Below, one piece after another: positions 24,610-32,603 of a stretch of DNA of 64,000 nucleotides (position 1 is its first letter; each line of letters opens with the position of its first letter). Made by a program: the position numbers and the translations under genes. Under the pieces are notes generated by a model. It was given only the letters and a program-made list of their open reading frames with translations. It made no database searches and had not been told where the DNA came from. Source of the DNA: Beijerinckiaceae bacterium (GTDB taxonomy: Bacteria; Pseudomonadota; Alphaproteobacteria; Rhizobiales; Beijerinckiaceae); assembly GCA_947453205.1 (NCBI GenBank), contig CANGFT010000010.1, positions 1-64,000 of the forward strand. The letters run 5' to 3'.

Positions 24610-26382
24610 TCAACGCATCTCCTCAGGCGCGCTCACGCCCAGAATTCGCAAGCCCGAGGCGAGGACGCAGGTTAATGAAACGACCAACGCCAGCCGGGCT
24701 GCGGACAAATCTCGTCTTTCTTCATTAATAAAGCGCAAATGAGGCTGATCTTTTCCCCGATTCCAGTGGGAATGGAAGGCGCTGGCGAGATCGTGAAGAT
24801 AGAAGGCGATGCGATGGGGCTCATGGGCCTGGGCCGCCGCCTCGATCTGGCGCGGATACTGGGCGATGAGCTTCACAAGGGCGACCTCACCCTCATCCTC
24901 AAGAAGCGAAAGGTCGGCCAGGGCCAAAGCGGCAGGTGACAGATCGATTCCGGAAATCGCCGCAAGCGCCTGACGCTCAACGCTTTTTCCGCGTGCATGG
25001 GCATATTGCACATAGAAGACCGGATTGTCCTTGGACTGTTCGATCACCTTGGCGAGGTCGAAATCGAGGGGCGCGTCGTTCTTGCGGAAGATCATCATGA
25101 AGCGCACGGCGTCGACGCCCACTTCATCCACAACTTCGCGCAGGGTGACGAAGTCGCCGGCGCGCTTGGACATTTTCACCGGCTCGCCATTGCGCATGAG
25201 CTTGACGAGCTGGCAGAGCTTGACGTCGAGCGCCGCCCGTCCATCGGACAGGGCCTTCACCGCCGCCTGCATGCGCTTCACATAGCCGCCGTGGTCGGCG
25301 CCCCAGACGTCGATCATCGTGTCGAAGCCGCGGTCGATCTTGGACTTGTGATAGGCGATGTCGGAGGCGAAATAGGTGTAGGAGCCGTCCGACTTCTTGA
25401 GCGGGCGATCAACGTCGTCGCCGAAATCGGTGGAGCGGAACAGGGTCTGCTCGCGGTCCTCCCAGTCGTCGGGAAGCTGCCCCTTGGGCGGCGGCAGGCG
25501 CCCCTCATAGACGATGCCCCGCCCCGTGAGGTCGTCGATGGCCGCCCCGACCAGATCCCCCTGCCCGCCGCGCGTCAGCGACCGCTCGGAGAAGAAGACC
25601 TCGTGGGAGATGTTGAGGGCCGCCAGATCGGCGCGGATCATGTCCATCATGGCGTCGATGGAGGCGGCGCGGACCTCCTCCAGCCAGTCGCCCTCGGGCT
25701 TGCCGATGAGGCTCGCGCCATATTTCGCCGCCAGCGCCGCGCCCACGGGCTTCAGGTAATCGCCGGGATAGAGGCCTTCGGGGATCTCGCCGATGGCGTC
25801 GCCCAGCGCCTCCCGGTAGCGCAGGAAGGCCGAGCGGGCGAGGACATCGACCTGCGCGCCCGCGTCATTGATGTAATATTCGCGGGTGACGTCGAAGCCC
25901 GCGAAATCGAGCAGGCTCGACAGGGCGTCGCCGAACACCGCCCCGCGCCCGTGGCCCACATGCATGGGGCCGGTGGGATTGGCCGAGACATATTCCACAT
26001 TGATCTTGCGGGGCGCCGCCAGCCTGCCCCGGCCGAAATCGGCGCCCTCGGCGAGGGCCGCGCGCAGCACGCCTGCGAAGACGGCGGGCTTGAGGCGGAT
26101 GTTGATGAAGCCGGGCCCGGCGACCTCAGCCTGATCGACCTGCGGATCCTGCGTCAGCGCATAGGCGATCTCGGTCGCGAGCTGGCGCGGATTGGGGAAG
26201 CTGGCCTTGGCCTCGCGGGCGTAGACCATGGCGGCGTTGGTGGCGAGGTCGCCATGGGCGGGATCGCGCGTGGGCTCGACCACGAAACGGGCGAGGTCGA
26301 GATCCCCGGGCAGCCGCCCCTCAGCCATGATCGCCTGCAGGATGACGGCCACGCGGGTCTGGAAGTCGGCGAAGATGTTCAT
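24610..26382 (-). CDS. argS: Arginyl-tRNA synthetase
   Basis: Class I synthetase of 590 residues. The N-terminal additional domain is followed by [20 protein letters not shown] (HIGH-equivalent HVGH), [12 protein letters not shown] as the KMSKS-type loop, and the C-terminal DALR anticodon-binding domain ([15 protein letters not shown] onward). The opposite-strand 481-aa ORF in the track is a shadow. The gene is separated from dgt, its usual neighbour, by about 13 kb. Confidence 0.96.
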   Translation of the reverse strand: MNIFADFQTRVAVILQAIMAEGRLPGDLDLARFVVEPTRDPAHGDLATNAAMVYAREAKASFPNPRQLATEIAYALTQDPQVDQAEVAGPGFINIRLKPAVFAGVLRAALAEGADFGRGRLAAPRKINVEYVSANPTGPMHVGHGRGAVFGDALSSLLDFAGFDVTREYYINDAGAQVDVLARSAFLRYREALGDAIGEIPEGLYPGDYLKPVGAALAAKYGASLIGKPEGDWLEEVRAASIDAMMDMIRADLAALNISHEVFFSERSLTRGGQGDLVGAAIDDLTGRGIVYEGRLPPPKGQLPDDWEDREQTLFRSTDFGDDVDRPLKKSDGSYTYFASDIAYHKSKIDRGFDTMIDVWGADHGGYVKRMQAAVKALSDGRAALDVKLCQLVKLMRNGEPVKMSKRAGDFVTLREVVDEVGVDAVRFMMIFRKNDAPLDFDLAKVIEQSKDNPVFYVQYAHARGKSVERQALAAISGIDLSPAALALADLSLLEDEGEVALVKLIAQYPRQIEAAAQAHEPHRIAFYLHDLASAFHSHWNRGKDQPHLRFINEERRDLSAARLALVVSLTCVLASGLRILGVSAPEEMR

Positions 26383-26510
26383 GGGGTCGCAGTCCGGTTT
26401 TTCAGCGGGCGCACAGGGCGCGCCGGGTCGCTCGCGGGGTAGCGGGTTTTTGGGGCGGGGTCAAAGGCGCCAGCGTCGGCATGTGGTCTCGACGCTCCCG
26501 ATCAGCGCCC

Positions 26511-26553
26511 CACGACCCCCACCCCTCACCCCTCCCCACAAGGGGGCGGGGAG
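26511..26553. repeat. Dispersed inverted-repeat element, partial copy C
   Basis: CACGACCCCCACCCCTCACC and the following CCTCCCCACAAGGGGG match the reverse complement of the left half of copy B. No matching second half is visible, so it is a half element or decayed copy. It lies in the 243-bp gap between argS and the dienelactone-hydrolase-like gene. Confidence 0.75.
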
Positions 26554-26584
26554 CGGCGGGCGTTTCGCGCAAACTTCCGAGGTT

Positions 26585-26614
26585 CCGACTGCCGACTGCC
26601 TGCTCCCGACTGCC
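26585..26614. repeat. Short CCGACTGCC direct repeats
   Basis: CCGACTGCCGACTGCC at 26585-26600 and another CCGACTGCC at 26606-26614, just downstream of the dienelactone-hydrolase-like stop. The repeat is simple and probably of no function. Confidence 0.6.
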
Positions 26615-26625
26615 AGCCCTCTCCC

Positions 26626-27519
26626 CTACCCCAGATGCTTCCTGAAGAAGGCGAGCGTCCGCTCCCAGGACAATTCCGCCTGCTCCTTGTCGTAGCGGGG
26701 GGTCGTGTCGTTGTGGAAGCCGTGGTTGGCGTTGGGGTAGATGAAGGCTTCGTAGGTCTTGCCGTTGGCCTTCAGGGCCGCCTCATAGGCGGGCAGGCCT
26801 TCGAGCAGGCGCTTGTCGAGCTCGCCGTGGTGGATGAGCAGGGGCGCCTTGATGCGCGGCACGTCCTCGACCTTGGGGGCTCCGCCATAATAAGGCACGG
26901 CGGCCGCCAGATCGGGCAGAGCCACGGCCATGGCGTTCGCCATGGTCCCGCCGAAGCAGAAGCCGACGGCGCCGATCTTGCCGCTGTAGTCGGGATCGGT
27001 CTTCAGCCACTCATAGGCCGCGATGAAGTCCATCAGCAGCTTCGCCGGCTCGAGCTTGGCCTGCATCTCCACGCCCTTGGGATCATCGCCGGGATAGCCG
27101 CCGAGCGAGGACAGGCCGTCGGGCGCCAGCGCCGTATAGCCGGCCACGGCGAGGCGGCGCGCGACGTCGGCGACATAGGGATTGAGGCCACGGTTCTCGT
27201 GGATCACCACGACGGCGCCGCGCTTGCCGCCCGCCGCAGGCTTGGCGAGCAGGGCTTTCGTCGGGCCGTTGCCCTTGGGCGAGTCATAGGTGATCGTCGT
27301 GGTCCTGATGCGCGGATCGTCCGGCTTCACCTGCTCGGCCAGCGCATAGTCGGGCAGCAGCATCTCGACCAGCGCCGCCGCGCTGACGGCCGCCGTGGCG
27401 AACTGGCCTGCGCCCGTGATGAACTGACGGCGCCCGATCATGCCGTGGCAATATTGATCGTAGAGATCCAGCAGCCCCTGGTCGAAATCCCCGGCTGTCT
27501 TGCGCGTTTTGATGACCAT
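26626..27519 (-). CDS. Dienelactone hydrolase family protein with Tat-type signal (YghX-like)
   Basis: A 297-residue protein. Residues about 30-60 read RRQFITGAGQFATAAVSAAAL, a twin-arginine-like signal placed after an unusually long N-region. The hydrolase core has VIHENRGLNPYVADVARRLA near residue 107, the nucleophile Cys in GFCFGGTMANAMA (Cys replaces the usual Ser, as in dienelactone hydrolases), an Asp after HGELDK, and the final His in YPNANHGFHND. Overall similarity is to the E. coli YghX group. Substrate unknown. Tat genes lie about 7 kb away in the window. Confidence 0.85.
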   Translation of the reverse strand: MVIKTRKTAGDFDQGLLDLYDQYCHGMIGRRQFITGAGQFATAAVSAAALVEMLLPDYALAEQVKPDDPRIRTTTITYDSPKGNGPTKALLAKPAAGGKRGAVVVIHENRGLNPYVADVARRLAVAGYTALAPDGLSSLGGYPGDDPKGVEMQAKLEPAKLLMDFIAAYEWLKTDPDYSGKIGAVGFCFGGTMANAMAVALPDLAAAVPYYGGAPKVEDVPRIKAPLLIHHGELDKRLLEGLPAYEAALKANGKTYEAFIYPNANHGFHNDTTPRYDKEQAELSWERTLAFFRKHLG

Positions 27520-27596
27520 GACGCCCCCCCTTCATTCGAAGATGCGATCAAACCGGCAAACGAGCCTATTGGCAAGCCCGCGCCCCGGAAGCCCCC

Positions 27597-28460
27597 CTAT
27601 GCCGCCGTCACCGGCCCGCCCGCAATGGTGAACCGCCGCATCAGGCGCCGCTCCGTGCGCGGGAAGTCCGTGCGGGCGTGCATGGAGCAGAGATTGTCCC
27701 ACATCACGAGGTCGCCCACCTTCCACACATGCTCGTAGCGCACGGCGGGGTCTTCGCCATAGGTGAAGAGCTCCTCCAGCAGCGCATCGCTCTCGGCCTC
27801 GGACAGCCCCTCGATCCGGTGGCTCATCAGGCGGTTCACATAGAGCGCCTTGCGGCCGGTCTCGGGGTGGCGGATGACGAGGGGCTGCCAGGCGTGCTTC
27901 ACATCCTCAAGGGGGATGCGCGACAGATCGAGCCGCGCGTCCTGCACCTCGTCGAAGGCCTGCAAGACCCGCCTGCCCTCGATGCGCGCCTTGAGCCGTT
28001 CGGGCAGGCGCTCGAAGGCCGCATACATGCTGGCGAAATGGGTCTCGCCGCCATGGCTGGGGATTTCGATCGAATAAAGGAAGCTCGCGCGGTTGGGGGT
28101 CGGCGAGTAGCACATGTCATGGTGGAACCACATCTCGCCATCAGGCAGCACGCCGATGGGCTTGCCGTCCTTGCGGATGTTGGAGACCAGCATGGCGTCG
28201 GCGTTGTAGTCCGGCCCCTCGAAGGCGCGCGGGCGCTTGTGGGGCAAGGCGGCGGAGCGCACGCCGATGGTCCCGAAGAGCGAGACGAAGGCGCGCTGCT
28301 GCTCGGCGTCAAGGCTCTGGCCGCGAAACAGGAGCACGCCATGGTCGAGCCAGGCCTGATGGATGATGGAGAAGGTGGCCTCGCCGATGCGGCCGGAAAT
28401 GTCGACGCCGCGGATCTCCGCGCCAATGGCGGGCGAGAGGGGATGAACGGTGACGGGCAT
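27597..28460 (-). CDS. TauD/TfdA-family Fe(II)/2-oxoglutarate dioxygenase
   Basis: A 287-residue protein from ATG 28460 with a strong GAGGAGGAG ribosome binding site; the track ORF is extended 107 codons into the nupC region. The facial triad is visible as the HxD pair in MWFHHDMCYSP and a distal His in LVMWDNLCSMHARTDF, and the 2-oxoglutarate-binding Arg is in ERRLMRRFTI. Family members hydroxylate taurine, alkyl sulfates, phenoxyacetates and other acids; the substrate is not evident. No ABC transporter for sulfonates is adjacent. Confidence 0.88.
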   Translation of the reverse strand: MPVTVHPLSPAIGAEIRGVDISGRIGEATFSIIHQAWLDHGVLLFRGQSLDAEQQRAFVSLFGTIGVRSAALPHKRPRAFEGPDYNADAMLVSNIRKDGKPIGVLPDGEMWFHHDMCYSPTPNRASFLYSIEIPSHGGETHFASMYAAFERLPERLKARIEGRRVLQAFDEVQDARLDLSRIPLEDVKHAWQPLVIRHPETGRKALYVNRLMSHRIEGLSEAESDALLEELFTYGEDPAVRYEHVWKVGDLVMWDNLCSMHARTDFPRTERRLMRRFTIAGGPVTAA

Positions 28461-28589
28461 GGCGGCTCCTCCTCGATTTAGAGGCGAGTTTACCGCGCCC
28501 CCGCAGGAATGGAAGCAGATCCGCAGGATTGTCATCATGGGCGCGGGGACATAGCCTGCGGCGCAGGCGGATGGGGAAAAGGGGCCGAC

Positions 28590-29825
28590 ATGCAGGGACT
28601 TCTGGGATATGCGGCGCTGCTGCTCCTCGCCTTCGCCCTCAGCGAGAACCGCCGCCGCATCTCGCTGCGCATCGTCGCCTCCGGCGTCGCCCTGCAATGG
28701 GCGCTGGCGCTGCTCTTCATCAAGCTGCCCTGGACGGCGGAGGCCTTCCTGCTGCTGAACCATGGCGTCGAGGCCCTGCAAAAGGCGACGGATGCGGGGA
28801 CGAGCTTCGTCTTCGGCTATCTCGGGGGCGGGCCGCTGCCGTTCGCTGAAACGGCGCCGGGCGCGGCCTTCATCTTCGCCTTCCGCGCCCTGCCCATGAT
28901 CCTCGTGGTGAGCGCGCTGGCGACCCTGCTATTCCACTGGGGCGCCCTGCAGATCCTCGTCAACGCCTTCGCCTTCGTGCTGCGCCGGGTCATGGGCATC
29001 GGCGGGGCGCTGGGGCTGGGCGCGGCGGTGCATATTTTCGTCGGCAACATCGAGGCGCCCCTGCTGGTGCGGCCATGGCTGGCCAGGATGCAGCGGGGCG
29101 AGTTCTTCGCGCTGATGACCTGCGGCATGGCGGGCATCGCGGGCACGGTCATGGTGCTCTATGCGAGCATCCTTGGCCCGGTGATCCCCTCGGCGCTCGG
29201 CCATATCCTCATCGCCGCCGTCATCTCCACCCCGGCGGCCCTGGCGGTCTCCGCGCTGATGACGCCGTTCGACAGCCACGCCGGCGAGAAGGAGGACTAC
29301 AGCATCGGCGCCCCCGCCCTGTCCTCCATCGACGCACTGGCCAAGGGCACGGCGGACGGGATCACCTTCTTCGCGAACATCACCGCGACCCTCATCGTCG
29401 CCATCGCCTGCGTCACGCTGGTGAATCTGGGGCTGGGGCTGCTGCCCCAGATGGGCGGCGAGGCGATCACGCTGCAATCGCTCTTCGCTCTGGCCTTCAA
29501 GCCGGTGATGATGCTCATCGGCCTGTCCGGCGCGGAGGCCGAGGCGGCGGCGCGGCTCATGGCCACCAAGACCGTGCTCAACGAATTCATCGCCTATGTG
29601 GACCTCGCCCGGCTCGGGCCAGACGCGCTCAGCGAAAAATCGCGGCTCATCGTGACCTACGCGCTCTGCGGCTTCGCCAATTTCGGCAGCGCGGGAATCA
29701 TGATCGGCGGCCTGAGCGCCATGTGCCCGGAGCGCAAACAGGACATCGTGGACCTCGGCCTGCGCTCGATCCTGTCGGGCACCATCGCCACCTGCATGAG
29801 CGGGGCGGTGGTTGGGGTGTTGTGA
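28590..29825 (+). CDS. Concentrative nucleoside transporter (NupC/CNT family)
   Basis: A 411-residue inner-membrane proton- or sodium-coupled nucleoside importer. Start ATG 28590. Family landmarks include the N-terminal GYAALLLLAFALSENRRRISLR, the helix pair around LGAAVHIFVGNIEAPLLVRPWL, and the C-terminal VTYALCGFANFGSAGIMIGGL with the nucleoside-binding Asn. It is divergent from the dioxygenase with 129 bp between the starts. Confidence 0.92.
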   Translation: MQGLLGYAALLLLAFALSENRRRISLRIVASGVALQWALALLFIKLPWTAEAFLLLNHGVEALQKATDAGTSFVFGYLGGGPLPFAETAPGAAFIFAFRALPMILVVSALATLLFHWGALQILVNAFAFVLRRVMGIGGALGLGAAVHIFVGNIEAPLLVRPWLARMQRGEFFALMTCGMAGIAGTVMVLYASILGPVIPSALGHILIAAVISTPAALAVSALMTPFDSHAGEKEDYSIGAPALSSIDALAKGTADGITFFANITATLIVAIACVTLVNLGLGLLPQMGGEAITLQSLFALAFKPVMMLIGLSGAEAEAAARLMATKTVLNEFIAYVDLARLGPDALSEKSRLIVTYALCGFANFGSAGIMIGGLSAMCPERKQDIVDLGLRSILSGTIATCMSGAVVGVL

Positions 29826-29921
29826 GGGCGGAGACTCATGAATTTTTTCGCTTCGCCACCCAGCAGCGATCTTCGAATTTGGCCAGACCCCATGAGGTGA
29901 TCCGGTCTTTTGCGCGAAACC

Positions 29922-30227
29922 CTATGCAGTGCGCCGACCTGCTGTCGGCCGCATATGCCCCATGCGCCCGAAGGATGGGACAGGCGATCTGTTCGTCTTC
30001 ATGGGCCTCGCTTCCACCAGAGCGGGGGGGACGAGGAGCGGCGTGGCTGGCGCACCCGGCCTGAAGCACATCAACGCCAGTCGGGCGACGCCCGCGACGA
30101 TCATGCAGCAGAGGTCAATGAACAGACCGAAGGCGTCGACAGCCAGCGGCAGGAGCTTCCAGACCGCGCGGCACATGGTGACGAAGGCGAGGAACGCCGC
30201 CAGCAACAGAAGTAAAGTTGGACACAT
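29922..30227 (-). CDS. Small hydrophobic membrane protein (101 aa)
   Basis: Starts at ATG 30227 with AGGAG 7 bp upstream. The N-terminal 60 residues contain two hydrophobic stretches (MCPTLLLLLAAFLAFVTMC and LAVDAFGLFIDLCCMIVAGVARLALMC) joined by a short basic/aromatic link, followed by a polar Pro/Arg-rich tail. Several Cys lie within or at the ends of the helices. I do not recognise the family. It is preceded 35 bp upstream by a second, even smaller membrane gene with the same kind of start signal, which supports both being real. Confidence 0.55.
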   Translation of the reverse strand: MCPTLLLLLAAFLAFVTMCRAVWKLLPLAVDAFGLFIDLCCMIVAGVARLALMCFRPGAPATPLLVPPALVEARPMKTNRSPVPSFGRMGHMRPTAGRRTA

Positions 30228-30262
30228 CGCGCGCTCCTAGCGGGGGATGGCCCCTCACGATC

Positions 30263-30394
30263 CTAGATCGAAGGCAGCCAGAAAAAGTCCAGAATTGTGG
30301 AGATTCTCTTTGCAATGGGCCTGTCGCTCAGCGCCAGACACACATAGGCCACGCAGAGCAAACCGAAGACGACCAGCAACAATGCACAGAGCAT
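30263..30394 (-). CDS. 43-residue single-span membrane protein, absent from ORF track
   Basis: ATG 30394 with GAGGAG 6 bp upstream, TAG at 30263-30265. The N-terminal half is a transmembrane helix (LCALLLVVFGLLCVAYVCLAL), then SDRPIAKRIS and an aromatic C-terminus (TILDFFWLPSI). Ribosome binding site, promoter-like hexamers and hydrophobic pattern all point to a translated small protein. Function unknown; possibly paired with the 101-aa protein downstream. Confidence 0.6.
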   Translation of the reverse strand: MLCALLLVVFGLLCVAYVCLALSDRPIAKRISTILDFFWLPSI

Positions 30395-30433
30395 CGGACG
30401 CTCCTCATATCCGCAGGACGGAAAGGCCCAATC

Positions 30434-30461
30434 AACATAACCTTTACATTCAGGATGGCAA
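30434..30461 (-). promoter_or_regulatory. Promoter upstream of the small membrane protein pair
   Basis: On the minus strand TTGCCA (30456-30461), 16 bp, TATGTT (30434-30439), 40 bp before ATG 30394, in an AT-rich stretch that contrasts with the GC-rich surroundings. Confidence 0.5.
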
Positions 30462-30551
30462 CAAAAATTTCGCCAATCTCAGGATTAAAGGCCCCACGAC
30501 CCTCGCTCCGGACACATCCGCACAGGCCCAGGGGATGAAGGCGTGCGCGCC

Positions 30552-31328
30552 TCAGTCGAGCCAGTCAAACCGCAAAAGCGATCGTGTCGCCATCAAACTC
30601 GCCGACAAAGCCTGCTGGGCCCCGCTCATCCGCCTGGGCAGGCCCGGTTCGGGGAGCGGCTGGGGGTCTGGCGGGCGCCGCGGCGGGGGCGCCGGGTTCG
30701 CCCTGCCCCGCTCCGCCCGCAGGCTGCCCACGGGCGCTGGATCGATGGCGGGCTCGGCGGGCTTCACCGAAAAGGCCGCCGCCAGCTTGCCGAAGAGGCC
30801 CGCCTCCTGCGCGGCGGGCGAAAGCGAGGGCGCGCTCTGGCGGGCGCCGGCGCGCGCCATCTGGGTTCCCTCCTCCTTGCAGTTGCGCAGGCCAAGCGCG
30901 ATCAGCTCGGTCCCCGTGAGCGCCCGATACTCCCGCGTCAGCCCGCCGAGCCGGGCCTGCACCGCCGCCGGATAGCTGCGGAACAGCTCGCCCGACACGC
31001 CCTCGTCGACCGCGCGGGTGTTGGCGTTGTAGGCCTTGTGGAATTTCAGCAAGCTGGTCGGGTAGACGCAGACATTAGGCAGGCTCAGGGCCAGCGTGCA
31101 GGCCGAGCGGCATTCATGCAGGCGCACCTCCCGGCCCTCCCGCCGGTAGCGGGCGGTCTGGGCCTGATAGTCCGAGACGAGGCCGCCCACGTCCTTCATG
31201 ACGATGACGGGGGCGGGAAAGGGAGGGGGATCGAGATAGGCCACGGAAACCCGATGTCGACAGGAAAACAGCGTCGCTGACGCCAGACCCCTGCTTTTCC
31301 CTATCCGCTGTGGCGCGATTGCGGCCAT
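30552..31328 (-). CDS. ClpP-class/COG3904-like protein with Pro-rich tail
   Basis: A 258-residue protein from ATG 31328 (GGAAGGA at 7 bp); the long track ORF upstream is the rnd shadow. Residues about 40-150 resemble periplasmic ClpP-fold proteins: a GGLVSDY helix start, LHECRSACTLALSLPN with the candidate nucleophile Ser in the C-x-SAC motif, and LLKFHKAY with the candidate His. The C-terminal 90 residues are Pro/Arg-rich and low complexity. No convincing signal peptide is seen (only GLASATLFSC), so location is uncertain. Protease activity is inferred from motif layout only. Confidence 0.6.
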   Translation of the reverse strand: MAAIAPQRIGKSRGLASATLFSCRHRVSVAYLDPPPFPAPVIVMKDVGGLVSDYQAQTARYRREGREVRLHECRSACTLALSLPNVCVYPTSLLKFHKAYNANTRAVDEGVSGELFRSYPAAVQARLGGLTREYRALTGTELIALGLRNCKEEGTQMARAGARQSAPSLSPAAQEAGLFGKLAAAFSVKPAEPAIDPAPVGSLRAERGRANPAPPPRRPPDPQPLPEPGLPRRMSGAQQALSASLMATRSLLRFDWLD

Positions 31329-31409
31329 AATCGGATCCTTCCGGGGACGAGGCCAAAACATCACGGCCGGTCTCGCCCCACGCCACGGTTTCATGTATAG
31401 GCGGGGTCG

Positions 31410-32591
31410 ATGAGTCTGATCACTTCGAGCGAAGCCCTTGCTGCGGTTTGCGACCGCATCTCCCGCCACCCCTTTGTCACCGTGGACACCGAGTTCCTGC
31501 GGGAGACGACCTTTTGGCCGAAACTCTGCGTCATCCAGCTCGCCTCGGACGACGAGGCGGTGGCGATCGACGCTTTGGCCGAGGGGCTCGATCTGACCCC
31601 GGTCTTCGAGCTGATGGCCAACCCGGCCATCGTGAAGGTCTTCCACGCCGCCCGGCAGGACATCGAAATCGTCTGGAACCTCGCCAAGATGGTTCCCGCC
31701 CCCCTGTTCGACACGCAGGTCGCGGCCATGGTCTGCGGCTATGGCGATCAGGTGAGCTATGGGGAGCTCGTGCAGTCCGTCTGCAAGATTCCCGTGGACA
31801 AGTCCTCCCGCTTCACCGACTGGTCGCGCCGCCCGCTCACCGAGGCGCAGGTCGCCTATGCCCTGGCCGACGTCACCCATCTGCGCGATGTCTATCGCTC
31901 CTTGAGCGCGCGCCTCGACAAGTCCGGCCGCACCGGCTGGCTCGCCGACGAGATGCAGACGCTCACCTCCGTCTCGACCTATGAGCAGCACCCCGACAAC
32001 GCCTGGGAGCGCCTGCGCAACCGCGCCCGCAAGCCGCGCGATCTCGCCGTGCTCATGGAGGTCGCCGCCTGGCGCGAGCGCGAGGCCCAATCGCGCGATG
32101 TGCCCCGCTCGCGCGTGCTCAAGGACGACATCCTCATCGAGATCGCCCTCGCCGCGCCGCGCACGGCCGATCTGCTGGGCCAGCTTCGCTCCTTCCCGCG
32201 GGGCATGGAGCGCTCGCGCTCCGGCGCCGACATTCTCGCCGCCATCGAACGGGGCCTCGCCCGCGACCCCAAGACCCTGCCGCGCATCGACCGCGAAAGG
32301 CGCGGCAATGGCGGCGGCGCCACGGTCGAGCTTTTGAAGGTTCTGCTGCGGCAGGTCTGCGAGCGGCACGGCGTGGCGGCCAAGATGATCGCAACCGTCG
32401 ACGACCTCGAAGCCATCGCCAGCGACGACAAGGCGGCGGTTCCGGCCATGAGCGGCTGGCGCCGGGAACTCTTCGGCGCCAGGGCGCTGGAGTTGAAGCA
32501 CGGCCGCCTCGCCCTCACCATCGAGGAGAGCAAGGTCGTGACGCTCGAATGGCGCGACGCGCCCGAGCCTTCGTCGGTGGACGCCGCCTAG
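31410..32591 (+). CDS. rnd: Ribonuclease D
   Basis: A 393-residue 3'-5' exoribonuclease acting in tRNA maturation. The DEDD catalytic residues are visible: VDTEFLRE near residue 25, [12 protein letters not shown] near residue 78 and [13 protein letters not shown] near residue 150. The C-terminal half has the HRDC domain ([27 protein letters not shown]). It converges on ppx with a 12-bp gap. Confidence 0.95.
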   Translation: MSLITSSEALAAVCDRISRHPFVTVDTEFLRETTFWPKLCVIQLASDDEAVAIDALAEGLDLTPVFELMANPAIVKVFHAARQDIEIVWNLAKMVPAPLFDTQVAAMVCGYGDQVSYGELVQSVCKIPVDKSSRFTDWSRRPLTEAQVAYALADVTHLRDVYRSLSARLDKSGRTGWLADEMQTLTSVSTYEQHPDNAWERLRNRARKPRDLAVLMEVAAWREREAQSRDVPRSRVLKDDILIEIALAAPRTADLLGQLRSFPRGMERSRSGADILAAIERGLARDPKTLPRIDRERRGNGGGATVELLKVLLRQVCERHGVAAKMIATVDDLEAIASDDKAAVPAMSGWRRELFGARALELKHGRLALTIEESKVVTLEWRDAPEPSSVDAA

Positions 32592-32603
32592 AGCGGTTGG
32601 CGC

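Noticed and set aside
24997-26442. 481-aa plus-strand ORF opposite argS
   Set aside because: Antisense shadow of ArgS; the synthetase motifs fix the coding strand.
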